Below the pieces are notes generated by a model. It did not search any database. It was not told where the DNA came from and saw only the letters and a program-made list of their open reading frames with translations. Position numbers and translations under genes: made by a program. This document shows positions 15,524-24,896 of a stretch of DNA of 64,000 nucleotides, one piece after another; position 1 is the stretch's first letter; every line of letters begins with the position of its first letter. This DNA comes from CALAMD01 sp035301345 (GTDB lineage Bacteria > Bacillota > Bacilli > Bacillales > Amphibacillaceae), in the NCBI GenBank assembly GCA_035301345.1, contig DATGUM010000014.1:1-64000 (forward strand). Reading direction: 5' to 3'.

Positions 15524-17041
15524 TTATCCACCGTAATGGATCGGTGAACCAGGTCCTAAATCAATACCTAAGAAAATCCAAACAACTAACATGATTGTCC
15601 ATGCAATTAAAAAGAACAGTGAATACGGAAGCATAACTGATATGAGCGTTCCAATCCCCATCTTTTTATCATACTTTTGTGCAAATGCAATAATTAAAGC
15701 AAAATATGTCATAAGTGGTGTAATAATATTTGTCGCTGAGTCTGCTATTCGGTAAGCCATTTGTGTAAGTTCTGGAGAATAGCCGAGTTGCATCATAATC
15801 GGAACGAATATAGGTGCCATCATTGCCCATTTAGCTGAAGCACTTCCGATAAACAAGTTAATAATAGCTGAAATTAAAATAAATATAATTAACAACGGAA
15901 TGCCCGTTAAATGAATACTTTCTAAGAAGTTCGCGCCGTAAACACCGATAACAAGTCCCATATTACTTTCTGCAAAGTAAGCGACGAACTGTCCAGCAGT
16001 GAATGACAAGACGATGAACATTCCCATCGTTACCATCGTTTTTGCTAACTGATCAGCAACGTCTTTATCATTCTTAATCTCTTTCGTTACTTTCCCGTAA
16101 ACGAGACCTGGAATAAAGAACAATGCAGCAATAATTGGAACGAGTGAATCCATAAATGGTGACTGAATAATTGCCCCTTCTTCACCACGTAATGGAGCGT
16201 TTGGTGGCAATATAAAGAGTGCAACAATAATAACTGTTACTAAAACAGAAATTCCTGCCCACTTTAAACCTTTCTTCTCTACAGGTTCTAAGCCATTTAA
16301 GTCTTCTTTATAATCTCCCTTATATGCGCCTAATCTTGGCTCAACAATACGCTCTGTTACCCATGAACCAATGATTGTCAGCATGAACACAGATACTACA
16401 ATAAAGTAATAGTTCATTGCGACGTTCATCGTTTCTGCATAGGCTGGGTCAATCATCTTCGCTGCGTCTGTTGTCATTCCTGCTAACAACGGGTCAAGCG
16501 ACGTAATAATTAAGTTCGCACTAAACCCACCTGAAACACCTGCAAAAGCAGCAGTTAAACCAGCTAATGGATGTCTTCCTAAGCCCGCAAAAATAACTGC
16601 TCCAAGTGGTGGAAGCACAACGTATCCTGCGTCAGATGCAACACTTGACATCACACCCGCAAATACGAGACCTGCTGTAATGAGGCGATTAGGAATTGTC
16701 AGAACAAACCCTCTTAAACAAGCACTAATGAGCCCCGTACTTTCCGCAACACCGATACCGAGCATCGTTACTAATACGATCCCGAGTGGAGCGAATCCGA
16801 TAAAGTTATCTGTAACAGAAGTGAATAAATATTGAATCCCTTCTGTGCTTAATAAGTTGAATACTTCAATAACTTCCGTTTCATCTCCCGGATGCTTAAC
16901 ACTAATGCCGAATGATGAAACAATAGCTGAGATTGCAATGACGAGCACTGCCAATACAGCGAATAAAGTAACAGGATGTGGCAACGCATTTCCGACACGC
17001 TCAATGCGGTCTAATGAACGTTGGAACATACCTTTTTTCAT
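15524..17041 (-). CDS. AbgT-family transporter
   Basis: A 505-residue integral membrane protein with about a dozen hydrophobic segments. It begins FQRSLDRIERVGNALPHPVTLF, the AbgT/MtrF hallmark. Other conserved segments are GIGVAESTGLISA, VMSSVASDAGYVVLPPLGAVIF and FIGSASAKWAMMAPIFVPIMMQLGYSPELTQ. Characterised members export sulfonamides or import p-aminobenzoyl-glutamate; the substrate here is uncertain. It is a single-gene unit with GAGGAGG upstream. A weak cre-like sequence lies about 245 bases before the start. Confidence 0.9.
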   Translation of the reverse strand: MKKGMFQRSLDRIERVGNALPHPVTLFAVLAVLVIAISAIVSSFGISVKHPGDETEVIEVFNLLSTEGIQYLFTSVTDNFIGFAPLGIVLVTMLGIGVAESTGLISACLRGFVLTIPNRLITAGLVFAGVMSSVASDAGYVVLPPLGAVIFAGLGRHPLAGLTAAFAGVSGGFSANLIITSLDPLLAGMTTDAAKMIDPAYAETMNVAMNYYFIVVSVFMLTIIGSWVTERIVEPRLGAYKGDYKEDLNGLEPVEKKGLKWAGISVLVTVIIVALFILPPNAPLRGEEGAIIQSPFMDSLVPIIAALFFIPGLVYGKVTKEIKNDKDVADQLAKTMVTMGMFIVLSFTAGQFVAYFAESNMGLVIGVYGANFLESIHLTGIPLLIIFILISAIINLFIGSASAKWAMMAPIFVPIMMQLGYSPELTQMAYRIADSATNIITPLMTYFALIIAFAQKYDKKMGIGTLISVMLPYSLFFLIAWTIMLVVWIFLGIDLGPGSPIHYGG

Positions 17042-17284
17042 ATTAAAACCTCCTCATTAACTTTAAAATTGTCTTACAAAGTATGTTGTGTAACGAAGAT
17101 TGTCATGTCATTTATAAGTAGTTTACCCTCATTTAAAATGATTTAAGCCTCACTATTTTCTGACAACTTATGACCTGATAAGGTATTTTTATATTTCAGC
17201 AACCTAACACATTATAAATTTAATTTTATAAATTTCAATAGTTTTGGCGAAGTACTAATAATCACACTTTTACCAATTTTAGTT

Positions 17285-17299
17285 CTTCAAACGCTTTCA
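17285..17299 (-). promoter_or_regulatory. Weak cre-like sequence in the 17042-17350 intergenic region
   Basis: CTTCAAACGCTTTCA matches the cre consensus at 13 of 15 positions. Apart from this, the roughly 300 bases between the transporter start and the arg terminator show no gene and no clear structure. Confidence 0.3.
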
Positions 17300-17350
17300 T
17301 TAAATGAGGTCAACGTTTATCATTTCTATATTTGATGAAAACAAACAAAA

Positions 17351-17391
17351 AAAGACAATTCCAGTAAGCTTATATACTGAAATTGCCTTTT
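17351..17391 (-). terminator. Terminator of the arginine operon
   Basis: On the minus strand the stem GGCAATTTCAGTA/TACTGGAATTGTC is followed by seven Ts. Its ATTCCAGTA...TACTGAAAT core also occurs in the hairpin at 36602-36645. Confidence 0.88.
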
Positions 17392-17412
17392 ATACATTTT
17401 TATATTTATTAT

Positions 17413-18366
17413 TTAATTGTCCATGACAGATGCTAAAATAGCTTTCTGTGCATGCAATCTATTTTCCGCTTCATCATAAATAACTGAATGTGGGCCATCG
17501 ATTATTTCCTCTGTTACTTCTTTGCCACGATATGCTGGTAAACAATGGAAAAATAAGTAATCATCTTTTGCATGTTTCACAAGTGATTCATTGACTTGAT
17601 AAGGTGCAAACACTTTTTCAACTTGCTCAGAACCTTCTTCAAAGCCCATACTAATCCACGTATCCGTATAAATAATATCAGCATCTTTTACTGCTAAAAC
17701 AGGATCTATCACTTGTTCAATCTTTGCACCAGATTCAGCTGCTTTCGTCTGTGCAATGTTAAATATTTGTTCATCTACTTCATAGCCTTCAGGAACACCG
17801 ACTGAACAATCCATTCCCATAATAGCACAACCAATCATCAGTGAATGCGTCATATTATTTCCGTCACCGACGTAAGTTAATTTCTTTCCTGCAAAGGTAC
17901 CGAGTTGTTCATATATCGTCACGAGATCCGCAAGTACTTGGCACGGGTGATATTCATTCGTTAGTCCATTGACGACAGGTACAGCTGAATGTTTAGCCAC
18001 TTCTTCAATAATTTCATGGCCGAATGTACGCATCATAATACCATCAACATATGACGAAATAACTTTCGCTGTATCTTTGATCGGTTCACCGCGCCCAAGC
18101 TGCAAGTCATCCTTACTTAAAAATAACGCGTGACCACCAAGTTGGTACATGCCTGATTCAAATGAGACACGTGTTCGAGTCGATGACTTCTCAAAAATCA
18201 TCGCTAACGTTTTCCCTTCTAGTATACGGTGCGGTATGCCTTTCTTTTGCTTATCTTTAAGTGATATCGCTAATTCAACTAAATACATAAGCTCTTCTTT
18301 TGTAAAATCTTGTAGCGTTAAAAAGTCTTTATTTTTTAATGTCGCTTTTATCTCTGCCTGTCCCAA
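17413..18366 (-). CDS. argF: Ornithine carbamoyltransferase
   Basis: Makes citrulline from ornithine and carbamoyl phosphate. The 317-residue protein shows the carbamoyl-phosphate loop EKSSTRTRVSFE (about 54-65), then LSKDDLQLGRGEPI and HPCQVLADL. The ornithine-site segment ISMGFEEGSE and FHCLPAYRGKEVTEE near 270 follow. TTG start at 18366 with GAGGACG eight bases upstream. Final gene of argCJBDF; carAB, present before argF in B. subtilis, is missing. A catabolic ArgF/ArcB role is unlikely given the biosynthetic neighbours. Confidence 0.95.
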   Translation of the reverse strand: MGQAEIKATLKNKDFLTLQDFTKEELMYLVELAISLKDKQKKGIPHRILEGKTLAMIFEKSSTRTRVSFESGMYQLGGHALFLSKDDLQLGRGEPIKDTAKVISSYVDGIMMRTFGHEIIEEVAKHSAVPVVNGLTNEYHPCQVLADLVTIYEQLGTFAGKKLTYVGDGNNMTHSLMIGCAIMGMDCSVGVPEGYEVDEQIFNIAQTKAAESGAKIEQVIDPVLAVKDADIIYTDTWISMGFEEGSEQVEKVFAPYQVNESLVKHAKDDYLFFHCLPAYRGKEVTEEIIDGPHSVIYDEAENRLHAQKAILASVMDN

Positions 18367-18379
18367 CGTTCACACGTCC

Positions 18380-19531
18380 TCACTTTTTATTCGTTAATAC
18401 TTGTTGTAATGCACTGACTAGTTCGTCTACGTTTGATTGTTTAATCGTTAAAGGCGGCAATAATCGAAGTACTTTCGGCCCTGCATTTAAAACAATGATT
18501 CCTTTATTTAACAACTCGGGAATAAAAGGACCTACATCCTCACGACATTCAATACCGATCATAAGTCCTTCACCGCGAATATTGACAACAACTTCTAACT
18601 CAGCTAAAGCTGTTTTTAATTGATTAAATGTATAATCACTTATGTTAACAATTCCTTCCAAAAATGCTTCATCTGTCACATGTTTTAATACTGCTTCAGA
18701 TGCAGCCATCGCTATCGGGTTTCCACCAAACGTCGACCCATGTGTTCCTGCATGAAAGGCATCTTTCAAATGACCTTTCGCAACCATTGCTCCTACCGGT
18801 AAACCATTACCTAAGCCTTTTGCTAACGTAAAAATGTCTGGTGAAATATCATAGTGCATATAACCGAATAATTTACCCGTCCGTCCGATACCTGTTTGAA
18901 TTTCATCAACTATTAGAAGGATGTTATGTTCACGGCAAATAGCTTCTACACCTTTAATAAACGCTTTTTCTCCTGGAACAACTCCGCCTTCACCTTGAAT
19001 CACTTCTAACATAATCCCTGCTGTTTTATTATCAACTGCCGCTTCAACGGCTGCTAAATCATTAAATGGTACGTATTGAAACTCTTCTAGTTTAGGGCCG
19101 AATCCGTCATGAATAACACTCTGTCCAGTCGCTGCCATCGTTGCAAAAGTCCGTCCGTGAAACGACTGCTTAAAAGTTATTATTTTCGCTTTCCCTGTAG
19201 CCTTTCTTGCAAGTTTAATAGCTGCTTCATTCGCTTCTGCACCACTGTTACAAAAGAACACATTTTCACCAACACTGTTATTTGTAATTAGTTGAGCGAC
19301 TGATTCTTGAATCGGTTGGCTATATAAATTAGATACGTGCCAATAATCATTTAATTGCTTTTCTACCGCTTGCTGTACGTCTGGATGACGATGACCTAAA
19401 TTATTAACTCCGATTCCTGAACCAAAATCTAAATACACTTTTCCTTCTGTATCAGTCACATGAACACCTTCTGCTGAAGCAACTGACACATCGAATCGAT
19501 TGTATGTTGGAAACAAAGAAGACTTAACCAT
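18380..19531 (-). CDS. argD: Acetylornithine aminotransferase
   Basis: PLP-dependent transamination of N-acetylglutamate semialdehyde. A 383-residue class III aminotransferase with YLDFGSGIGVNNLGHRHP near the N-terminus and FFCNSGAEANEAAIKLARK (about 92-110). The cofactor-binding LLIVDEIQTGIGRTG follows, then the PLP lysine in IFTLAKGLGNGLPVGA near 240 and GSTFGGNPIA. The start codon follows the argB stop directly, with GGGGGT as ribosome site. Confidence 0.95.
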   Translation of the reverse strand: MVKSSLFPTYNRFDVSVASAEGVHVTDTEGKVYLDFGSGIGVNNLGHRHPDVQQAVEKQLNDYWHVSNLYSQPIQESVAQLITNNSVGENVFFCNSGAEANEAAIKLARKATGKAKIITFKQSFHGRTFATMAATGQSVIHDGFGPKLEEFQYVPFNDLAAVEAAVDNKTAGIMLEVIQGEGGVVPGEKAFIKGVEAICREHNILLIVDEIQTGIGRTGKLFGYMHYDISPDIFTLAKGLGNGLPVGAMVAKGHLKDAFHAGTHGSTFGGNPIAMAASEAVLKHVTDEAFLEGIVNISDYTFNQLKTALAELEVVVNIRGEGLMIGIECREDVGPFIPELLNKGIIVLNAGPKVLRLLPPLTIKQSNVDELVSALQQVLTNKK

Positions 19532-20314
19532 TTAAGAGACGACCCCCACTGACTTTTTTATAACTGTTCCGACGAGTTCTGTGTCTTGTGAATCAATGAC
19601 CGATTGATTACCGTCAATAATCATCGCTTCTTTTAAATTATCACCTAAACTGGCAAGTGCTGCTTTTACTTTCGGTATCATCCCACCATAAATCGTACCT
19701 TTTGAAATGAGTTCCATAATTTCTTCTTCAGTAATTGAATCGATTAATTCATTTTTTTGGATAATCCCCGGGACGTCTGTTACGAATACGAGTTGCTTCG
19801 CTTCTAATGATTTCGCTACAGAACCAGCAACAGTATCCGCATTTATATTGTAACGAGTACCGTCTCGACCAATACCAATTGGCGCAATAACTGGTACGAC
19901 TCCTATATTTAATAACTGGCAAAGTAATGACGTATTCACTTCATCAACATCACCGACGTAACCAAGTTCGTCAATATCTCTTGGTGACGCAACGAGTAAG
20001 TCTGAATCTGTCCCTGACAGACCAACTGCTTGGATTCCAAATTCTGTTAATCGTCTGACGAGTTGACTATTTACCGTTCCTGTTAACACCATTTCAACGA
20101 CGTCCATTACTTCCGCTGTCGTCTTTCTTAAACCGTTAATAAACTCGCCTTTTATTTCCATTTTATTTAAAGCTATTTCTATCGCCGGACCACCGCCATG
20201 AACGATAATCGGCTTTAATCCTGACTGTTTTAACTTAACAATATTTTCATAAAAACTATCAGTCAATGAGTCTATTGAGCTACCACCACACTTTAAAACA
20301 ATAATGTCATCCAT
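19532..20314 (-). CDS. argB: Acetylglutamate kinase
   Basis: Phosphorylates N-acetylglutamate. The amino-acid kinase fold is seen in IIVLKCGGSSID at the N-terminus, IIVHGGGPAIE (about 38-48), GLSGTDSDLLVA, NINADTVAGSVAKSL and GGMIPKVKAAL near 225. I start at ATG 20314 because GGAGG is nine bases upstream; a TTG two codons earlier is only three bases from it. About 260 residues, normal for the family. Coupled closely to argD. Confidence 0.95.
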   Translation of the reverse strand: MDDIIVLKCGGSSIDSLTDSFYENIVKLKQSGLKPIIVHGGGPAIEIALNKMEIKGEFINGLRKTTAEVMDVVEMVLTGTVNSQLVRRLTEFGIQAVGLSGTDSDLLVASPRDIDELGYVGDVDEVNTSLLCQLLNIGVVPVIAPIGIGRDGTRYNINADTVAGSVAKSLEAKQLVFVTDVPGIIQKNELIDSITEEEIMELISKGTIYGGMIPKVKAALASLGDNLKEAMIIDGNQSVIDSQDTELVGTVIKKSVGVVS

Positions 20315-20328
20315 TTTCAACGTCCTCC

Positions 20329-21558
20329 TTATGAACGATAACTTGCGTTTATTCTGACGTAATCATACGTTAAATCACAGCCCCACGCTGTCCCTTTTTT
20401 CTCACCTATATTTAAATCAACCACTATTTTGACCGTATCATTTTGTAAATATTCTGTCGCTTCTTCTTCTGAAAAGTCAGTCGGTTTACTTTTATTTAAC
20501 AGTTCGATATGACCGAGATAAAGATCAACCGTCTCAATATTTACAGCAACCCCACTATATCCGATAGCAGCAATAATTCGTCCCCAGTTTGCGTCTGTAC
20601 CGAATACAGCTGTTTTTACTAACGAAGATCCGACAATACTTTTCGCTACTTTAATAGCTTCTGTTTCTGTCGGCGAACCTTTCACTTCAACTTCAATAAG
20701 CTTTGTTGCTCCTTCACCGTCTTGAGCGATCATTTTAGCTAAATCTTCACACGTTTTTCTTAGTAATTCCATAAATACGTGCCAATCTTTATGCGTAGGT
20801 GTTAACGGTTCGTTACCCGCTAAACCATTTGCCATCACGAGTGCGATATCATTCGTTGATGTATCTCCGTCAACTGTTATACAGTTAAACGTTTTATCCG
20901 TTACCTCTTTAAGGGCTCCTTCTAATACATCACTCGCTATATTTGCATCTGTCGTTACGAACGCAAGCATCGTCGCCATGTTCGGCTCAATCATGCCTGA
21001 ACCTTTTGCCGATCCGCCCATCAACACTTTTTCACCATCAATAGTTGCTTCATAACACGTTGATTTCTGAATCGTATCAGTCGTTAAAATAGATTCATTA
21101 AACTTCGCAGCCGCTTCACTCGATCGGTCAGGTGTCAGTTCATCTATATTCGGGATAATTTTGTCCATCGGCATGTCTAGACCAATGACACCGGTCGATG
21201 CAACAGCGACTTCAGAATCTTGAACACCTAATTTTTTTGCAGTAACAGCTTGCATATCATAGGCATCACGCTCGCCTTGGTCACCTGTACATGCGTTAGC
21301 ATTTCCACTATTAACGATGACACCCTTAATTTTCGGGGATTTTTTTAACGCTTCTTTCGTTATTTTAATCGGTGCTGCTTGCACTAAATTCATCGTATAA
21401 ACAGCAGCTGCACTCGCTTGTATGTCTGAAACAATTATGCCTAAATCTTTTCTTTTTCGTTTCACCCCTGAATGCAAACCATCAACTGAAAATCCTTTCG
21501 GTGATACGATTGTTCCATTATCTATTTTTTTTATATTCTTAAATGTGGCGACCATCAT
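20329..21558 (-). CDS. argJ: Bifunctional ornithine acetyltransferase / N-acetylglutamate synthase
   Basis: Recycles the acetyl group between acetylornithine and glutamate. The 409-residue precursor contains the autocleavage site in GMIEPNMATMLAF, with cleavage expected between Ala and Thr near residue 190. Further conserved segments are VNSGNANACTGDQG, FNCITVDGDTSTND and GTDANWGRIIAAIGYSG, and the C-terminus is DYVRINASYRS. The start is ATG 21558 or the adjacent ATG, with AGGAGG upstream. A 98-base gap to argC shows no promoter I would trust. Confidence 0.95.
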   Translation of the reverse strand: MMVATFKNIKKIDNGTIVSPKGFSVDGLHSGVKRKRKDLGIIVSDIQASAAAVYTMNLVQAAPIKITKEALKKSPKIKGVIVNSGNANACTGDQGERDAYDMQAVTAKKLGVQDSEVAVASTGVIGLDMPMDKIIPNIDELTPDRSSEAAAKFNESILTTDTIQKSTCYEATIDGEKVLMGGSAKGSGMIEPNMATMLAFVTTDANIASDVLEGALKEVTDKTFNCITVDGDTSTNDIALVMANGLAGNEPLTPTHKDWHVFMELLRKTCEDLAKMIAQDGEGATKLIEVEVKGSPTETEAIKVAKSIVGSSLVKTAVFGTDANWGRIIAAIGYSGVAVNIETVDLYLGHIELLNKSKPTDFSEEEATEYLQNDTVKIVVDLNIGEKKGTAWGCDLTYDYVRINASYRS

Positions 21559-21656
21559 CTTTTTCCTCCTAAAACGTCTCTGTCTCTTTAGATTAGATAC
21601 ACCACATCCTCGTTCAGGAAAAGTTTTATAATCATAATAACTATATCCTTTTATAA

Positions 21657-22694
21657 CTACGGATAAACAGGTGCAATTTTTAACCCTGTCGTTTCATCTA
21701 ATCCGAACATTCTATTCATATTTTGCACGGCTTGACCTGCAGCGCCTTTCACTAAGTTATCTATCACTGTAATAATCGTTATTCGCTTCGTTCGTTCATC
21801 GTATGCGAGAGAAATATCACAGAAGTTTGATCCAGCAACTTCTTTCGTACTCGGATATTGACCGGCTTGACGAACACGTACGAAGTAATCATCTTTATAA
21901 ATATCGTTATATAAATTAAATAATTGCTCTTCATTAACATCTTCTTTCGCTTGGACATACATCGTCGACATAATACCACGTGTCATCGGTACTAAATGCG
22001 TACTAAACGTCACTGCTTCAATACCTTTATTCCACGTCGCTAACGTCTGCTCAATTTCAGGTATATGCTGATGCTCATTGACCCGATATATTTTAATGTT
22101 TTCATTCGTATCAGAAAAATGTGTCGCCGCTGAAAGCCCACGACCTGCTCCACTAGCTCCTGTTTTTGCATCGATAATAATTGAATGCTCTTCGATGAGA
22201 TTTTCTTGTACGACAGGTGCTAACCCAAGTAATACTGATGTAGGAAAACATCCTGGGTTCGAAACGAAAGCGACATCTGTCATATCTTCTGTTACCCACT
22301 CTGTTAAACCGTATAAAGCAGCATCTATCGTCGCTTGATCACCAGGCTCTAAATCGTACCATTCCTTATATTGTTTCCCGTCTTTCAATCGGTAATCGCC
22401 CGATAAATCAACCACCCGAACACCTTCTGCTAACAAATCTGGCACGAGTTTTCGCGAAACCCCTGTAGGCGTTGAAGTGAATACTAAGTCGACTTCTGAC
22501 GCTATTTTCTTAACATCTATCTCTGTTAAATCTTTTTCGATAATTCTAGTTAAATGCGGATAGCTTTCATTTATCGTTTTACCTTCTTGACTTGACGTAT
22601 GAATGGAATGAAGTGTCACTTCCGGGTGAAACTGTAATAATTTCACTAATTCTACGCCACCATATCCTGTTGCTCCAATAATTGCTACCTTCAT
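21657..22694 (-). CDS. argC: N-acetyl-gamma-glutamyl-phosphate reductase
   Basis: NADPH-dependent third step of arginine synthesis. It begins KVAIIGATGYGGVELVKLL, the Rossmann loop. The catalytic cysteine is in FVSNPGCFPTSVLLGL near residue 145, with GASGAGRG and the base-bearing NEHQHIPEIEQ. I use ATG 22694 (AGGG 11 bases upstream) over the GTG at 22706, which has no room for a ribosome site. First gene of the arginine operon. Confidence 0.95.
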   Translation of the reverse strand: MKVAIIGATGYGGVELVKLLQFHPEVTLHSIHTSSQEGKTINESYPHLTRIIEKDLTEIDVKKIASEVDLVFTSTPTGVSRKLVPDLLAEGVRVVDLSGDYRLKDGKQYKEWYDLEPGDQATIDAALYGLTEWVTEDMTDVAFVSNPGCFPTSVLLGLAPVVQENLIEEHSIIIDAKTGASGAGRGLSAATHFSDTNENIKIYRVNEHQHIPEIEQTLATWNKGIEAVTFSTHLVPMTRGIMSTMYVQAKEDVNEEQLFNLYNDIYKDDYFVRVRQAGQYPSTKEVAGSNFCDISLAYDERTKRITIITVIDNLVKGAAGQAVQNMNRMFGLDETTGLKIAPVYP

Positions 22695-22726
22695 TAATTT
22701 TGCCACCCTTTTTAATTATTATATTC

Positions 22727-22754
22727 ATTATATACTGTATAAATATAAAATCAA
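22727..22754 (-). promoter_or_regulatory. argC promoter with possible ArgR half-site
   Basis: TTGATT (22749-22754), a 16-base spacer and TATAAT (22727-22732) form a good promoter on the minus strand. Bases overlapping and following the -10 read AATGAATATAATAATTA, which resembles an ARG box (ATGAATNNNNATTCAT type) only on its first half. ArgR control is expected for this operon, but the site is weak. Confidence 0.65.
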
Positions 22755-22887
22755 CAGTATAATTATAAGTTTTTTAAATACTTTTTACACTAACAAACAA
22801 TGAATTAACTGAATGAATACTGTCATTTCAACATTTGGCTAATGTATAAATATATGCATAATGAAAAATATTTAAAAAGAGATAAAA

Positions 22888-22924
22888 AAAGAAATTTTAA
22901 TCCATATCGTGAGATTAAAATTTC
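22888..22924 (-). terminator. Terminator overlapping the ArAE gene stop
   Basis: A perfect 12-bp stem GAAATTTTAATC/GATTAAAATTTC is followed on the minus strand by a run of seven Ts. The gene's TAA stop lies inside the 5' arm. Confidence 0.85.
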
Positions 22925-23955
22925 TTTTCATGTCGACTAATTAATTTATCTAATTTTTCAAGTTCAACCATCAGCTTTACAATACTGCTTGCTACTGGGA
23001 ATATTTCAATCCATTTCTCTATTTCTGATTGCTGCAGTTCATTAATTAAATCATTAATCGTTAAATTCATCGCAGAGAAGCTATCTTTCTGCATTTCTTT
23101 CTGAATCGTAACTTTCCCTTCATACGTTAGAATAATATTTTCATGATATTCTAATATTTTTGCGAGCAATTTTTTAATAAGAAATGATTGATTTTCCGAA
23201 AACTCTTCTATTTTTTCTAACTTTTCTTCTAAGTTACCGATTAAATCGTATTCCTGTTTAATGACCTTAAGCATCTGTTTAAAAATAACGATGTCTCGCA
23301 TAAAGTCAAATCGCCTACGAATAAACATACGATTTTTTTCATCAACAATTAACTTTAAATAATCACTTGCTTCTTTAATTTCTTTTTCTAATTCATCTTC
23401 TTTCGTTTTCAATTCTTTAATTTTCATCGTTTTATTCGGAATCACGCGTAGTAAAAAGCTCGTTTTATCTAAAGCACTCGTCGTCATCTTATATAAAATC
23501 CGTCGATGATTCGGTGGAAATATAAGCGCATTAATTAAAAATGCCGAAGAAATACCGACAAAAATTAATGATAAACGATCAACTAAGTAAATGAAACTAA
23601 TCGAATGTTCTCCAGACATCATAATAATTGCTATCGTAATAATTGTAATATTAATCGTCTTAACTAAACCGAGTTTTATGTTCATTGCTATAGCTAAAAT
23701 AACTGTAATCCCAATAGCAACTGGTTGCAAACCAATCGTATATGCACCTACTAGTGCAAATGTTATCCCAATCAACGTTGAAAAGACAACTTCTTTTATA
23801 TACGTTAATGAGCGCATAATTGACGGTTGCATAGCAACAACGGCAGTTAAGACAGCAACCATCCCTAACTCCAGTCCCCACGTTTCAGTTACTAATATGG
23901 ATAACGCAACGGCTAACCCTGTTTTCATCATTCGCGGACCAATATTAAAGTTCAC
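22915..23955 (-). CDS. Aromatic acid exporter-family membrane protein (ArAE/DUF939-like)
   Basis: A 346-residue protein with an N-terminal half of about five or six membrane helices (residues 8-150). It contains MKTGLAVALSILVTE and GMVAVLTAVVAMQPSIMRSL, typical of FUSC/ArAE proteins. The charged C-terminal half is rich in coiled coil (about 185-260, ELKTKEDELEKEIKEA), corresponding to the ArAE C-terminal domain. The layout resembles B. subtilis YqjA. The GTG start has GGGAGG nine bases upstream. Its transport role is inferred from the family only. Confidence 0.82.
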   Translation of the reverse strand: MNFNIGPRMMKTGLAVALSILVTETWGLELGMVAVLTAVVAMQPSIMRSLTYIKEVVFSTLIGITFALVGAYTIGLQPVAIGITVILAIAMNIKLGLVKTINITIITIAIIMMSGEHSISFIYLVDRLSLIFVGISSAFLINALIFPPNHRRILYKMTTSALDKTSFLLRVIPNKTMKIKELKTKEDELEKEIKEASDYLKLIVDEKNRMFIRRRFDFMRDIVIFKQMLKVIKQEYDLIGNLEEKLEKIEEFSENQSFLIKKLLAKILEYHENIILTYEGKVTIQKEMQKDSFSAMNLTINDLINELQQSEIEKWIEIFPVASSIVKLMVELEKLDKLISRHEKKF

Positions 23956-24057
23956 TCATATAATCCTCCCTATTAGTTTGTCTGACGGAAGTTTTTTTCC
24001 GCAAATAACATCCTCCTTCTATTATAACGTATTTGCACGAAAATATTACAATAATAC

Positions 24058-24086
24058 TTTACTAGTTTTCCGACTATCGTTATGAT
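24058..24086 (+). promoter_or_regulatory. Promoter of the PurC-like gene
   Basis: TTTACT and TATGAT (24081-24086) are separated by 17 bases. No CGAAC-type PurR box is visible between 23956 and 24155, unlike the purE control region. Confidence 0.5.
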
Positions 24087-24155
24087 AAAAGTCGTAATCA
24101 CTATTTAACATTCAAATAAACGACTACGAATAGAAAGAAGAAGGGAATTTTTCAC

Positions 24156-24842
24156 TTGAAATTACTTTACAAAGGAAAGACAAAAGATGTCTACTATAAA
24201 AACGAGCGCGAAGTATTACTTGCATTTAAAGATGACGTTACTGGCGAAGACGGTGTGTTTGACCCGGGAGCAAATACTGTTGGACTCTCAATCGACGGGG
24301 CTGGCATGTCTGCTTTAAAAATGACTACTTACTTTTTCGAACGTTTAAAAAATATTAATATCCCTACACATTACATCGAATCAGACATAAAAAAAGCAAC
24401 AATGACCGTGAAAAACGCGAAAATGTTCGGAAATGGTCTTGAAGTTATTTGTCGTTTTAAAGCGGTCGGTAGTTTTCACCGTAGATACGGCGCATATTGT
24501 GACGAAGGAAAAAGTTTAGATGCTTTCACTGAAGTGACGTTAAAAGATGATGAACGAAATGATCCACCAATTTCAGAAGACGCACTCGTTCAACTCGGCA
24601 TTTTAACAAAAGTAGAGTACGACACGCTTATTAAATGGACAAAAGAAGTTTCCACTTTCGTTAAAACTGAACTCGAAAAGAAATCACTCGAACTATACGA
24701 TATTAAGCTTGAATTTGGTTACGACAAAGAGTCAAAACAGATGATGCTTATTGATGAAATTTCTGGCGGAAATATGCGTGTCTATCAAAACGGCTCTTAC
24801 GTGGAACCACTCAAACTTGAACAACTCTTTTTAAATGAATAA
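24156..24842 (+). CDS. Divergent SAICAR synthetase-like protein
   Basis: A 228-residue member of the PurC superfamily. It retains LLYKGKTKDVY at the N-terminus, the conserved FKDD lysine-acid segment, and LYDIKLEFGYD (about 185-195), which matches the second PurC signature. Other positions diverge from canonical PurC. The usual EVVVRNVVAGS is replaced by EVICRFKAVGSFHRRYG, and the catalytic-loop DEISPD by DEISGGNMR. It may supply the SAICAR step missing from the pur operon or may be a paralogue with another substrate. TTG start with GAAGAAGGG ten bases upstream; monocistronic. Confidence 0.75.
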   Translation: MKLLYKGKTKDVYYKNEREVLLAFKDDVTGEDGVFDPGANTVGLSIDGAGMSALKMTTYFFERLKNINIPTHYIESDIKKATMTVKNAKMFGNGLEVICRFKAVGSFHRRYGAYCDEGKSLDAFTEVTLKDDERNDPPISEDALVQLGILTKVEYDTLIKWTKEVSTFVKTELEKKSLELYDIKLEFGYDKESKQMMLIDEISGGNMRVYQNGSYVEPLKLEQLFLNE

Positions 24843-24853
24843 AAGATATGTGA

Positions 24854-24890
24854 AAGGAGCACCAGTCATTTAAGACTGCTGCTCCTTTTT
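24854..24890. terminator. Bidirectional terminator
   Basis: The stem AAGGAGCA-AGTC/GACT-TGCTCCTT is followed by TTTTT and serves the convergent PurC-like and amidase genes. Confidence 0.88.
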
Positions 24891-24896
24891 ATACAT

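Noticed and set aside
22695..22914. T-box or other riboswitch before the arginine operon
   Set aside because: The promoter lies about 30-60 bases from the start codon, leaving no room for a structured leader.
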